From positions 33,751,626 through 33,815,625 of the forward strand of contig OX328106.1 of NCBI GenBank assembly GCA_946811185.2: DNA of 64,000 bases. The letters run 5' to 3'. The stretch comes from Hippopus hippopus. Its lineage: Eukaryota; Mollusca; Bivalvia; Cardiida; Cardiidae. The position numbers and the translations under genes were made by a program. This document shows positions 44,391-56,059 of this stretch, one piece after another (the stretch's first letter is position 1; the number at the start of each line of letters is the position of its first letter). Under the pieces are notes generated by a model, which was given only the letters and a program-made list of their open reading frames with translations, made no database searches and was not told where the DNA came from.

Positions 44391-44948
44391 GCTCACCTGA
44401 ACACAAAGTGTTCAAGATGCACTTTTGTGATTGTGCTGTGTCTGGCATGCATTGTCTGTCATGTGGCCATCAATAATTACCTTGTGTTCACTCTATAGGC
44501 CACATTCTAAGTTCAGTACTCATGAAACTTGGTAAGAATATTTGTCATGATAAAATCTCAGACAAGATTGATATTGAGTCACATTTGGTTGAAAAGTAGG
44601 TCACTGGGCCAAACCGTAGAAAAAAACCTGATGTGCACTCTAGAGGCCACATTTTCAGTCTGATACTCATGACACTTTTTCGGATTGTTTGTCTTGATGA
44701 TGTCTGGGACAGGTTTAAACTTTCTTTGCACTCTGGAGGCCACACTTTCAGCCCGATACTCATGAAACTTGGTCAGAACATTTTTTTTAATGATATCTCT
44801 AACAAGTTTGAAATTAGGACATGTCAGGTCAAAAAGTAGGTAATTAACGCTAATGTGTTTAATATCATCACAGCAAGGATCTCTTCAGCTTTATTAATCC
44901 TTGATGAATTAACTCTGGTGAGCACTTTAGGCCCGATGGCCCTCTTGT
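44391..44948 (+). repeat. GAGCAC-GAA-GTGCTC element, short copy with three units
   Basis: Left hairpin GAACAC-AAA-GTGTTC. Three worn ~145-bp units (ACTCTAKAGGCCACATTTTC at 44490, 44637 and 44731). Right end GGCCCGATGGCCCTCTTGTT. The array at 63063 is the same family. Confidence 0.85.
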
Positions 44949-45019
44949 TTATGAGAAAATAAGAGACACAGAGTGCTGTACCCTTTCAACGACAAATATC
45001 CACATTTTAGCATAATTGT

Positions 45020-45215
45020 ACTGGTCTGAAAATGCTAGCAACATGAACAAGTCTGAAGTTTTGTTGTCTGGTAATGAGCTAAACACAAGAGATACAAGCA
45101 AATTATTGTAAGGAATAAAGCTCTCTCTTCAGTTGTATAGAAGACATTGTTGGAAAGGGAACATTGTTGCTTATTACAAGTGATTGCTTCTTTTCCAACA
45201 ATGTTTCTGAAAGGT
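45020..45215. repeat. TTAA MITE right-end fragment plus variant hairpin
   Basis: 45036-45080 matches an A right end (AACAAGTCTGAAGTTTTGTTG). 45130-45215 is a GACATTGTTGGAAAGGGAAC...CTTCTTTTCCAACAATG hairpin with a different inner stem. Confidence 0.6.
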
Positions 45216-46214
45216 TTGTATAAGTTGTAGTAGTACTATGTTGATAGATGTGGATGTCCAAAATTTCAAGTACTTTTCAGTTCATGCTCAGATGTACAGA
45301 CAAGTGGAGTAATTTTTGGCTTAAAGAGTTTTATCACCCTGGTTCTTCTCTAAAACCTTTTGTGTGGGTATACATTACAGTTGTCTGGATCAGACAATTC
45401 TTATGAGAACTCACAACAGATGAATTAAGGAATAGCAAATGTTTTTTAAGACTAGATAACCATCCTTTTAACTGTACCTCTGCATGCAGAAAACAATTTA
45501 GGAAATGTATTGTTTACATGTACTTCGTTAATCTATTTTTTTCTGACATAAAATTTCAGTACCAAGTAAAGCCAAATAATTTGTAATAGCTTTCAAACAT
45601 ATTTTCAAACTTAAAAATTTAGAGATAAGTAACAAGCAATGTCTACATGAGTCACTAGACCATAAAGGATACTTTGTAAAGATGAAATGACAAAAATTAT
45701 ACAAGGCAGGGTTTTTGAACAATCAAACAAAGTTTTTGGGTATGTGTGGAATAATGGTGGAAGAGAGCAACCTCTTAATGTATTAGAATTATATAATATG
45801 TATTATGAATTTAAGATAAATCATTTAATTGGCTAGGCAAAGATTTCCAGCCAGTTCAATGGCTTGTTCTTAAATTTTAAATCAGATTGCAAGGTGCTTG
45901 TTGTGAAATTGAGGTTATGACAAATAAATGTAAATGTTGAAAACACGATTATTATTGACATATAAATGTTGTTTTTGGTTATACTCATTAGATTTTTATT
46001 GTAGCAAAATAGTGTTTTATGTAGATTCTGTGAAATCCATCAAGGTTAGTGATATTTAAGCTCTTTTTATAGTTTCATAGGCAGGTATTAGATGTTTCCA
46101 TTATATTAGATATTAGATGTTCAGATATTCCTTTACTACTTGCCCTCAGGCTGCCAGCCACAAGAATAAGCAACACAAATAAGAAAAATTTAAAGGAGAT
46201 GAAACTGGCTTACT

Positions 46215-46290
46215 TTGGGAAATATTATTTGGACTGGAGCAATTGCTTACAAGCAAGCCATTGCTCCTTCTCCCAAAATGTTTTAAATGC
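46215..46290. repeat. Variant hairpin (GGAGCAATTGCTT type)
   Basis: TGGAGCAATTGCTTACAAGC pairs with GCAAGCCATTGCTCCTTCTCC. No TTAA MITE arms are seen. Confidence 0.5.
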
Positions 46291-46390
46291 TACCTCTTGC
46301 TGGTATATTGTAATATTTGTATGTTAAATAGGTTACAATAGAATCTAAACATTTACAGATACCTATCTCTTTAAAGCCAGTATCTTTTAT

Positions 46391-46413
46391 CTCCTCTCTC
46401 TCTCTCTCTCCTC
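46391..46413 (+). repeat. CT dinucleotide microsatellite
   Basis: About 10 CT units in complexin intron 3. Confidence 0.9.
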
Positions 46414-47453
46414 AGCCACTCAAAATTGTTAAAAGTTTACTGTAGAAAAATTCTTTGACCAATCTTGTACAAAGGGTTAATGATGATTGCACAATCTTTT
46501 ACATGTTGATAAAGATATGAGAAAGAAAATGGTATTCCATTGTCTGAGCTACTGTTGCTCATTTATCCCAAGAATGGTTGGTATCAAAGAGAGATCAGTT
46601 CACACTGCATAACAGAATAGTATCCTCTGTGTCTTTGGAAAGGAAAACAGAAACATTTTCTTCATTCAACTGCCTTGAAAGTACTTACAAATTTGTTATA
46701 CCTGTCTTTGTTCCATAATTGTCATATTCTTTGTCTACAGTTTCAGTATGTTTGACCACATGTTGTTCATGTTTTGGCTCAGTTGAAAGTATGGCCAGTT
46801 CAACATGTGTTAGCACATTTAGAGATATGCTGTAACCCTATTTATCACATAAAACCTCATACAGCAGTATATTAAACCCATCGGTTTTTTTTTATCCCAT
46901 TTCTGGTTAACTTTGTAGCTATGAGTGTGTGAAGCTGTTGAAACTGACCACAGCAGGTGCTGGAATTTATAGTTCTCCACCATTTTAAGGGAAAAAGTTT
47001 CGTTGTTGCTAAAATGTATATGCGCAGAAAATGTTAGGATTTTCATGTTTAGCAACACCAAGTTATTAAAGTCAACAAAATTGTGGAAATATTTTGATTT
47101 ACTCCCTCTACAAAAAGTTTCACTATACTTTCAATGTTAATGTCACAGCTATCTTGTAACGTATGTACACATTTATTTCAAACAGAACTACATCTATAAA
47201 AATGGACCCATGAACGCTATATAGGCTAAAGGTGGTGATACAGGATACCTATTTGTCTGTCATTGGTTTTATGTGATAAACAGAATCTCACATTCATATT
47301 TATGTACTATCATCTTTATCAAACTCACTGACTAAAAAGTATATGATGCTCGCCAAGGTTTGCATCATACAATTTTAGTCAACTCGTGTGATCAAAAATA
47401 ATAATACATAAACACTCATGTAATATCCTTTATGTAACCTTTAGCTCCGTACA
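46414..47453. other. Intron 3 stretch without a recognised feature
   Basis: AT-rich. No repeat family or extra exon is identified. Confidence 0.4.
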
Positions 47454-47656
47454 TTAACTCTTTACCACACAATCCCGAGTTTTAAAGACCTTTAGGAAAG
47501 AGCCTTTTTAACACCATGTGGGAAAAAGAGAAAATGCAACATTTTCTCCTTTTCCCACAAGGTTTTCTCTACTTTCTCTAAGCTAAATTTGATATTTTGT
47601 CTGCAAATACTTTCAATTTGGACCAGTCTAGGATTCTGTTGTTTGGTGAAGAGTTA
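47454..47656 (+). repeat. TTAA hairpin MITE, short palindrome
   Basis: A copy with TTAACTCTTTACCACACAAT. The palindrome apex is lost (GAGAAAATGCAACATTTTCTCC). Confidence 0.85.
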
Positions 47657-48361
47657 TACCCCTATGAAAAATCCTCTGAAACATTCCTGGAAGAAAGACT
47701 CACTGGCAACCTTTAATACGTTCAGCTGAATCTGGCAGATTACCTTTAGATGGCTCATCTCTCAAAATACTCATTCAGTTTGCTGCTGAAATTTTTTGTG
47801 GAACCCCTGAAACTGCCATTATAAAATGAAAAGGAAATCCATTGTGAGCAGACAAGGACCTTCATTTTTCAATTACAAATGTTATTATTGCCAGAATCCT
47901 CAAAGTAAAAGTGTGGAATTATGATAAGACTTTGTTCTATGCAGTCTAGTTTAGACTATATAGTACAATGTTCAATCATGTTATCCTATGTCCATAACAG
48001 TAGTCCCAATCTGAATTACAAGCCAAGAGTGAAAAGTTTTTGATGCTGCTAAACAAAAACAGTAGACCTCAGTTTTAATACTTTTTTACAGGAATGTTGA
48101 CCTTGTATATCTTTTTATCTTAACCTTTGCCTATATTGTTGGTGCTCTTGTGTTCAGTATCTGCTATGAGTACCCACAAAATATTGCTTTTGAACAAAAA
48201 GTCACAATGCATATAGTAGGTTATTTTAGGTCTTCATTGTTTGTTAGAGTTGCAATGCATATGATGATACAGTGATTGCCTTTGCCAGCTTATATTATGT
48301 AAATTTAAGATATTTGAAAGTGTTACTTCTCAATTTAATACTCAGAATTTAATATTTTCAG

Positions 48362-48465
48362 AATTGCCAGCAAACTTAACAGAGTTTACTAGTAAAGTTA
48401 CCGAGCTTCCGTCTAAGTTGGCACAAGGAGTGGGTGGGGTTACAGAGAAATGTGTTCTCCAGTAA
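48362..48465 (+). CDS. cplx: Complexin, coding exon 4 with stop (amphipathic C-terminus and CaaX box)
   Basis: The exon follows TTTTCAG and its first two bases complete a Lys codon (K120). It encodes residues 120-153, including LPANLTEFTSKVTELPSKLA and the terminal CVLQ, then TAA at 48463. The C-terminus can form an amphipathic helix, and Cys150-V-L-Gln153 is a CaaX box; Gln at the last position favours farnesylation. This is the membrane-anchored type known from some invertebrate complexins and vertebrate complexin 3/4. A strong GTAAGT donor lies 44 bases past the stop (48510), so the transcript may carry a 3'-UTR intron. Confidence 0.9.
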
Positions 48466-49510
48466 CCCCAATCCTCTGTAACTCTGGTTACTGCAATCCA
48501 TCCAATGCTGTAAGTTCCTTTCCCCACAGTGTGTACTCACTTGCATAGATGCAATGATGTGTAGTGTTTTCACTGTGTATTAGTTACAAAAAATGTGTCT
48601 TGTTCAATCATGCATATTGTGAATTATTCTTTTCTCAAATTTGGACATTTTTTATCTGCAATTCTTTTTCTTAGATTTTCACATATAGTTATCATAACAA
48701 ACATTACAGTCCTGTCTAAATCTCAGCTTGTGCCTGATATGCTGTTGTGCTTATTTATGTCAAACAAATGTTGGATCACAAGCACCCTTTTCTTTTTTTT
48801 GTGTTTGTTTGTTTGTTTTAGGTATTTTAAGCTTTTCAGACTTAACCTTTGAGATTTCAACAAATCATTTTACCGATCTAAAAAAGTTTGTCATCACCAT
48901 GTAAGAAAATACCTTGTCAGATAGAGAGATGGAATTTGTATTTACAAATGTAGCAACATTCAAATTGCTAATGTATTAAGCAAGAAAGGCTTTGATAAAT
49001 AATTTAAGTGCTTTCCATTTACTCGTAGTTACTTCAAAAGTACATAGCGGTAGAAAATAGGTGTTTTTCAACCATATTTTAGCATACATGTATCAAAACA
49101 CATATTTCTCTAAGTACTTAAAAACCAGACAGTAACAGACTGTTATCTGCTAGATTTTTGGGAGTTGCTCCTGATTGATCAAGACACTTTAGAGAGTTTT
49201 CTTGATAGCATGTGATGGATGTTGTGGTAGAGTTACACCTTGTTGCACATCATTTCACAAACAATGACATTTCTTGACAATGAGCATGTTATTGTGTTAT
49301 AAATATTGAGATGCACTCCTCAAACTCCTTTTTATATTTGAGCCAGCATGGCTAATTTGATTTTTGTATGGGCAATATCTTTTTCCATGTGTGTGCCCTT
49401 TACAACACATTTTCAGCAAAGGGCATGTAAAAAGCTCAAGTCATCAAAAAATATTGTGGAGAAAAGTGCTTGATATGAACATCTCCACTATGCTAATGGT
49501 TTCTGATTCA
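48466..49510. other. Sequence after the complexin stop: candidate 3' UTR or intron
   Basis: A GTAAGT donor lies at 48510. No AATAAA lies within several hundred bases of the stop, which fits a spliced or long 3' UTR. No repeat family is recognised. Confidence 0.35.
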
Positions 49511-49513
49511 AGC

Positions 49514-49759
49514 CATGCTCTGGGAAAGGAGGTTTCGCTTTGATGCATTATACCCACTCTGTTGTCACATAATTATGGATCTATAAGATCCATTTGGTCT
49601 ATCAACCAACTGAATCATGATGTCAAATGGTATTTGGACATGCAGAAAATTTACAAATAGCAAAGGTTTCAACCCATGTCAGCCTGCACAGACTCTACAG
49701 TCTAACATGGGTTGATACCGTTTGCAGATGCATTAAACCCCCTTTTCACAAAGCATAAC
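49514..49759 (+). repeat. CTCTGTGAAAAGGGGG-end MITE, complete
   Basis: Left TGCTCTGGGAAAGGAGG, right AAACCCCCTTTTCACAAAGCA. Inner arms CAACCCATGTC and ACATGGGTTG. Confidence 0.85.
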
Positions 49760-49834
49760 TCTTTTATTTTCAAGTAAAAAGGTTTTCCTTACTAAAGATT
49801 TCTGCAATGTTTTATGATTGTTCAAATTTTTGTA

Positions 49835-49863
49835 TGTGTGTGTGTATGTGTGTGTGTGTGTGT
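49835..49863 (+). repeat. TG dinucleotide microsatellite
   Basis: TGTGTGTGTG with TATG interruptions. Confidence 0.9.
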
Positions 49864-50069
49864 TTACTGTGATTTTTGTTTGGCTGTTAGTTACATTTTT
49901 TTTACCTGTATTTAAATATGTAATCAATACTCTAATGGGACCAAAGTGCATATATACTCTCTGAAATATTCTCTGTCTCAAAACAGTTAAAATCTGTTCA
50001 AATACATAGAAATATACATACATAATGTATTGTATTATATAGTGACTCACTTTGATGTAAACAATCTTC

Positions 50070-50200
50070 AACATTTCTTACTTACCCTCATTATGGTTTT
50101 GCAAAGTCAAAAGTCAAGGTCAACAAGAAACGTAATAATTATATAACAAATTCAACATTTCTTACTTACTCTCAAAATGGTTTTGCAAAGTCAAACGTCA
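50070..50200 (+). repeat. Two-unit tandem duplication of about 81 bp
   Basis: CAACATTTCTTACTTACYCTC and TGGTTTTGCAAAGTCAAA occur at 50070 and 50151. Confidence 0.8.
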
Positions 50201-50551
50201 AGGTCAGTCTGAAAATTGTGGTGTACCTCATTTATGAAAAATGAGATGTTTGGAGAAGTAAAATGTTTGAAAGGTTGTGTTTTATCTCCTTTAAGTGAAT
50301 CTATGGTGACCTTCCTTCTTAAAGGTGTCGATAGCTTATACGCTGTAATATTTCATATTAAAAACTTTAAATAAGAAGTGAGGTTTTGACAGAGTTTGTT
50401 GATACTTTCTTCATAAAGGTTTGATAACATGTCAAATAATAAATATGTTTCATATGAATGGAGAAAGGCAGAGTTGACCTTACCTTATGACAGTCATGGT
50501 AGACATAAATATGTTTCATTTAAGAATCTTTATTCAGATAACAACAAAGTA

Positions 50552-51319
50552 CAGGGCGACACAAAAAAATGCCACCCATGAAATCGTTAATAAAATTCAC
50601 AATCCTTTCTGCAATCCAACCATATTTGGTACAAATAAACTTCAGTCTATGCCTGACTTGTCCACAAAGTTTCAGCTATGAATGTTGAACGGTCTTTGTT
50701 TTATCTCCATTCCATGATATGCCCCAAATGTGCACATCTGCGATGCAAGCACACCTGGATACGACATGCAAAATTGTCAATAGCTCTGACACGCTCCTCC
50801 CTCAGTATTGCCCTGATTTTGGCCGTGATGGCCCTCTTCAGTTCAGGAATAGTCTAGGGGTTGTTCTGATAGACATTATCTTTTGAGATAACCCCACAGG
50901 AATAAATCTGGGAGGGGTTAAGGTCTGGTGAGTGTGAAGCCCATTCAGGATCACATCTCCTACTATGAGACGATCACCAAAGTGTCCCAGCAGCCACTCA
51001 TTTGAAGTCAAGGAGTTGCTCCATCCTGTTGAAACCACTGTTCATCCCTAACTACACCTCTTTGTCTGCCCAACTTGATAACAACCACTAGATAGCCCTC
51101 AGTATTGATCATGACTGACCATTCATTCTGGTCTTCAAACGAGTAGGGACCGATGATCCCATATTTTGATATTGCAACCCATGCAGTGTACTTGATGGAG
51201 GGCACCCAGGCCTCTGCAGACAGTCTTCTGGTGGGGTTGTCCTCCAGAAGATGTTGATCTTTGAGTTCACTCAAAGCAATCAATACTGAGGGATGAGTAT
51301 GTGATTCATTTAATAGCAT
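50552..51319 (-). pseudogene. Mariner/Tc1-type transposase, 5'-truncated and inactive
   Basis: On the - strand, KYTAWVAISKYGIIGPYSFE and RGVVRDEQWFQQDGATP (51008-51319) and then NEWLLGHFGDRLIVGDV and HTHQTLTPPRF (50838-51038) follow the order of an IS630/Tc1/mariner catalytic domain. The Asp of QQDGA is kept, but the usual PDLTPPDF motif reads QTLTPPRF, so the last acidic residue is lost. The two parts are in different frames. The 3' end has a CAGGGCGACACAAAAAAATG terminal repeat next to TA; the 5' part with the first Asp is absent. Confidence 0.8.
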
Positions 51320-51733
51320 TTTATTCAGAGATAAGCAGGCTAATTTGAAAGATGTTGTTTGGTCTTGACTTCATAAAGGAGTTGCTATCTTGTTAAACAT
51401 TGTTTCATAATGGGAGCAGGCAATTATTTGATAGAGATTGTTGATTTCACCTTCAGAAAGGTGTGGTTTACTTGTCAAAATGGTGTCTGGTACATGTAAA
51501 TATCAAATTGTCTGTATGGGGAATAAACATCTTAGATGCATCACCTTTTATTCTGATGTTTGTACAGTAATTTTATTTATTCTAAATTATTTATCATTTT
51601 TGTTTTTATCGTGTTGTTAGTGCTGTTTACACATCTCTTTGTCTTTCTTGCATGTATTGCGTAAGGAGAAACAGCTGATTTTGCTGTAGAGCAAGTAATT
51701 GAAATCTGATGAGCCTGGACTGGCTCACTTTTC

Positions 51734-52112
51734 TTAACCCTTTACTATTTAAAGGATTGTAGACTTGTCCATACTGAAAGCATCTGAAAGTGAAAATAGA
51801 CATTTTGCAGAAACTAATAATATTTGTCTTTAACCCTTTACCAAACAATCACAAGTTTTGACAATCCTGAGGCAAATGGCATTTGAAAACATTGTGGGAC
51901 AAGGAGGAGATGCTGGTAACCAACAATACTTTCTTTCCATTGAAAGACTAATATCATGTTTTGAGTAATACTCAATTTGTTGTCTGCAAATGCTTTCAGT
52001 ATTGATTGATATCAAGAAACTGAGGGAAAAGGAGAAATGTTGTTTGCTAGCGTTTTTTCCTTTTCCCACAACATTTCAAAAGCATTCTGTCAGATTTGAT
52101 TGTGTTGTAAAA
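51734..52112 (-). repeat. TTAA hairpin MITE (outer) with another copy inside
   Basis: The B left arm at 51734-51833 and the palindrome with right arm at 52020-52112 (GAGGGAAAAGGAGAAATG...GATTGTGTTGTAAAATG) are separated by an A copy that begins at the TTAA of TTTGTCTTTAACC. Confidence 0.75.
51830..52010 (+). repeat. TTAA hairpin MITE (inner), right terminus lost
   Basis: Left TTAACCCTTTACCAAACAAT. The palindrome is damaged; the right arm reaches GCAAATGCTTTCAGTATTGA. Confidence 0.8.
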
Positions 52113-53147
52113 TGCCAAAGGCAATTTTCATTGATATTGCAGACTGTATGAATCAAGATAAGACTGTATGAGACATGCACTTCTGTTTTGGACCCAAACT
52201 GTTGCATAGTTTCGGGTTTGCTTGCCACAGTAACTTAGAGATTCCTAGTTTTTATTAGAAATTATTTTTAGGTCTATTTTTTCTGAATTGTTAAATCTAT
52301 GTCTATTTAAATGATTTCATACCAACGAGTTGAATCATACAAGAAACTTTTAGACTGTCAAATGAAAGTAAAAATGCTGTAAGGAGTTCTATGTCTACAT
52401 GTATATGAAAGTATTGAATTCTTGTAAAAGTATGGTTATTTTCTCAGAAGATCAGCAAAATGAGCACTGGTAGCAAAACAAATTTTTTGTTCCTTTTCAA
52501 AAATGTTTTGAAACTATACTTGTCAGAAGCATATATCAGTGTATTGTTTTAGATTAAATTGGTTTTCTTTTAATGTGCAATTCTAAATGTGAATATTTGA
52601 ACTTGATAAACATGAAAACGGAATAATTTGTAAAAAAAAGTATCTATAACTTATGGACAATTGGATGGCTGGATTTTGTAATTAAGTTTTTATGTTTGGT
52701 AATATGGTTGTAAATTACAGGTTAGAATAACTCTTTTTTTTTTCAATCCTTGATAAACAAATACCTTTATCCTTGATATTGTAAATTTCACTTTTTTCAA
52801 ATATTCTGTCTAGTAATTCAAACATAGCATCAAATAATTTTGTTTATCACTTTACTACCTGATTGTAATCTGAACGATTCTACCATTTATTTATATACCT
52901 ATAATTTTCCTTGAGATAGATAAAAATTAGCTTTAATTTGATATATATCTGACATACTGTATTTATGAAGAATTCTGCTTTAATATGCTTCTACAAATTG
53001 CATGCATAGTGAAGAGTCAAAAGTTTACAAAAAATGATAATAAAAATTCAGGTAGAGATTTATATGTAATAATCTCCAGAGACTTGCTTTGTTTTGTTGA
53101 ACATGAAGTTTATGTGATTTTAAAATCTACCTTCTCTCTTTTTACAG
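52113..53147. other. Stretch without a recognised feature
   Basis: AT-rich. It ends in the strong pyrimidine tract and AG at 53147 described under the candidate 3' exon. Confidence 0.4.
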
Positions 53148-53192
53148 GCTAAAAAATCAAAAGGAGGCAAGTTACTGGGTGTTCGAATCTAG
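53148..53192 (+). other. Candidate additional 3' exon of complexin
   Basis: A strong acceptor (pyrimidine tract CTTCTCTCTTTTTACAG, ending at 53147) precedes GCTAAAAAATCAAAAGGAGG. Joined to the GTAAGT donor at 48510 it would be 3' UTR. Read in phase 0 it gives the short basic peptide AKKSKGGKLLGVRI then TAG, which would be an alternative C-terminus without CaaX if a phase-0 donor inside exon 4 is used (for example GTGGGT at 48430). Joined directly to exon 3 it gives a stop after one codon. Only the splice signals are seen; its use is inferred. Confidence 0.35.
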
Positions 53193-53591
53193 CTATTTCT
53201 CAGGATTAAATGTATTGAAAAATACATTGTCCGCTCTATATGCAACCTTTCTAAACTAGTTTTGAGAAAAATTTGTCGTTCAATTAGCTTTTCAAAGGAA
53301 AACTTGTACATTGTGTAACTATTGTGTTTTACTTGTAAAATTTTTGTGTTATAAATTGTTAACCATGATTTTGTTCTTATATGGAATTATTTTCAATGTT
53401 ACAAAACACAATAGAGTGTATCCATAGAATTAGGGCAAGCATGCTATAGAATTCTTTACTTATCATCAAGTGGTAGGCTCTTTGTTTGGTTTATTTCCAT
53501 ATGATAGGATTTGTCTTTGGAAGAGCAGGAAGACTGGGGGAGAAAATGCTAGTGGCCAGAATGTATTGGAAAGCCCTCTACCTGAAGGTCA

Positions 53592-53820
53592 TTAACCCTT
53601 TACCACACAATCCCGACCTTTAACGACCTTGAGAAAGAAGCCTTTTGAAAACATTGTGGGAAAAGGAGAAAATGCTGGTAACCAGCATTTTCTCCTTTTC
53701 CCACAATGTTTTCTTCCTCTCCAAAAACAAATTTCAATTTTTCAGTGACATTTATTTTGTCATCTGTAAATCCTTTCAATTTCAACCAGTCTTAAATTTT
53801 GTTGTTTGGTAAAGAGTTAA
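53592..53820 (+). repeat. TTAA hairpin MITE, complete, near consensus
   Basis: TTAA at 53592 and 53817, perfect palindrome. One of the best-preserved A copies. Confidence 0.95.
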
Positions 53821-55080
53821 AAAAACAGGATTTTTGGGGAAAGAACAATCTCAGCAAAAAAATGTGAGAATTATCCTTTTAGTCAGTAAGGTATACAGAT
53901 GTTTTTATATCAAGATTTTCTAAGCCAAAATATATCACAAATAAAATCAGACGGTGTGGATCCAAAATGACACTTGCTATACCTTGCAAGTTAGAAAAAA
54001 GAGCATATAAACAAAGGTGATGAAAGCATTCAGCTGGGGTACTTAAAACAGATGAGAACAGTTTTGGTGCAAAAGATATGCCGTGTAAGCATGTTACTAT
54101 AGGATTTAAAATTAATAAATGACTTGCAAGAAATTGTACAAAAAATACTTCAGAGACAGCCCCCCACAAAAATGAAGGAAGGACAGTTAGACTCTTACGA
54201 AAATTAAGGACAAACTTTTTAAAAAAGATTAAGGACAAAATGTTACAAAAATTAAGGACAAACTTCTATGAATATAATGGGCACTCGCTTTCAAAATGGA
54301 AGGACAAAAAACTTTATTAAGTAAAATGAGGTCAAATTGTACAAAAATACTGGTAATTACATTCTCTTTTAATAAATAAAAAAAAGAGGACAACCTCCTA
54401 AGAAAATAAAAGATAAAATCTGAAAAAAAAATTTTTTTTTTTTATTATTTGAGCACCATTTTTCAACTGCAAGACTACAAGGAACAAATTTCGGTGGGTG
54501 TGAAAAGATTTTCTGTTAGCAGCCAAATGTAAACGTTTTTGTAAAGAAAATACAGGTTAATTTCATTCGTACCATTTAAAAGTATGGCAGTAATTGTTAG
54601 TCTGACAATCTGTTCAAGTGTTGTTCATTGAGGTTAATGTCACTAGCAAAAAATTTTAAAATTATAATTAAAGTTACAAACATTAATTTTAGGTTAAATA
54701 TTTATTATTAAAATATTTATCATATTTGAATATTTATTGTTCTGCCAGTGATAGAAACTTTGAAATGGCATAAATGAAATTTACCTATATTTTATGCAAA
54801 GAATCATGTACGTTTGACTACTATTGGGTCTTTAAGTTTTTTGAAGGTTTGTGATTGCATTGTAATTTCAATTTGTTTCTTACCTCTTGAAACAAATTTT
54901 CAGGAGACAGTTTTGAAAACGTCCATTTCAAAGTTTTATAGTAATTCTGAATAAAGTTTAGATACACAAATTCTGTTTTAACATTGATGGTAAAAAATTA
55001 TGATCTCATGAACTTCACATTTCAAAAGTTATCTGCAAGAGGTAAATCATGTATATTCACTGAATGTTTGGTGGAAGTAT
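53821..55080. other. Stretch without a recognised gene
   Basis: 54190-54310 has several AAAATTAAGGACAAAC-like units. AATAAA occurs at 53940. The frame at 53879-54238 has no recognisable domain. Confidence 0.4.
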
Positions 55081-55309
55081 ATAACCCTTTACCTGACAAC
55101 CAAATTCTGGACTTGTCTGCATCAAAAATACTTGCAGAAAACAAAGTAAATATGGCTCAAATAATGGGTTGTTTCATGGAAAGGAAAGAAAACATTGTTT
55201 GAAAAGAAAGAAATGCTGGTTAGCAGCATTTTCTTCTTTTCCGTCAATGTTTTCAAAAACCTTCTTTCTCAATGTCATTGAAACTCATGATTGTTTGGTA
55301 GTGGGTTAA
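55081..55309 (-). repeat. TTAA hairpin MITE, near complete
   Basis: B copy, left flank ATAA, right TTAA at 55306. Confidence 0.9.
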
Positions 55310-55639
55310 TTATTTGATTATCAGCAATAAAAATGCATTTTATTTACAGTGCAATTTTCTGTATACTTTATTTTTAGTTTGAGAGATTGGACCTGATGGA
55401 ATTAATTGACTTACTTGTGAATTATTTGTGTGTATATACACATTGTATAGTTTGCAGATTTGTTGTGTTTGTTTAAAAAGAAATTGCCGTTTTCAAGCTA
55501 CTGTTTTCGTATTGATCTCATGCAATGGTTTGTTCAAGAATTCTAGTTCAGTTAAAGAAGAAAACAGCTATTGGTAATTTAGTTTTATCTATTACACTAC
55601 CAGAAATACATGTATCACTGCATGTCTTTAGAGGAGTTT

Positions 55640-55835
55640 TTAACGCTTTACCAGAGAATAAAAGTTTAGACTGGTCCAAATTGAAAGCATTTGCAGAAGA
55701 CAATTAAAGGTGGACAAAATGACTTAATTTGGCCATGATAGGATAGAAAACATTGTGGGAAAAGGGGAAATGCTAGTTACCAAAAGCCTTCTTCCTCAAA
55801 GTAGTTAAAGTCAGGATTGTGTTGTGAAGGGTTAA
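55640..55835 (-). repeat. TTAA hairpin MITE, half palindrome deleted
   Basis: B copy. After GGGGAAATGCTAGTTACC it continues directly with AAAAGCCTTCTTCC. The right TTAA is shared with the next copy. Confidence 0.9.
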
Positions 55836-56059
55836 CTCTGTACCACACAATCCCGAGTTTTAACGACCCTAAGAAAGAAAGCCTTTGAAAACATTGTGGG
55901 AAAAGGAGAAAATGCTGGTAACCAGCATTTTCTCCTTTTCCCACAATGTTTTCTGCACTTCCAAATAGAAATTTTAATTTTGAATCACATTTATTTTGTC
56001 GTCTGCAAATGCTTTCAATTTGGACCGGTCTGTAATTTTGTTGTTTGGTAAAGAGTTAA
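55832..56059 (+). repeat. TTAA hairpin MITE, complete, abutting
   Basis: Near-consensus A copy joined to the B copy at 55640 through one TTAA (opposite orientations). Confidence 0.95.
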
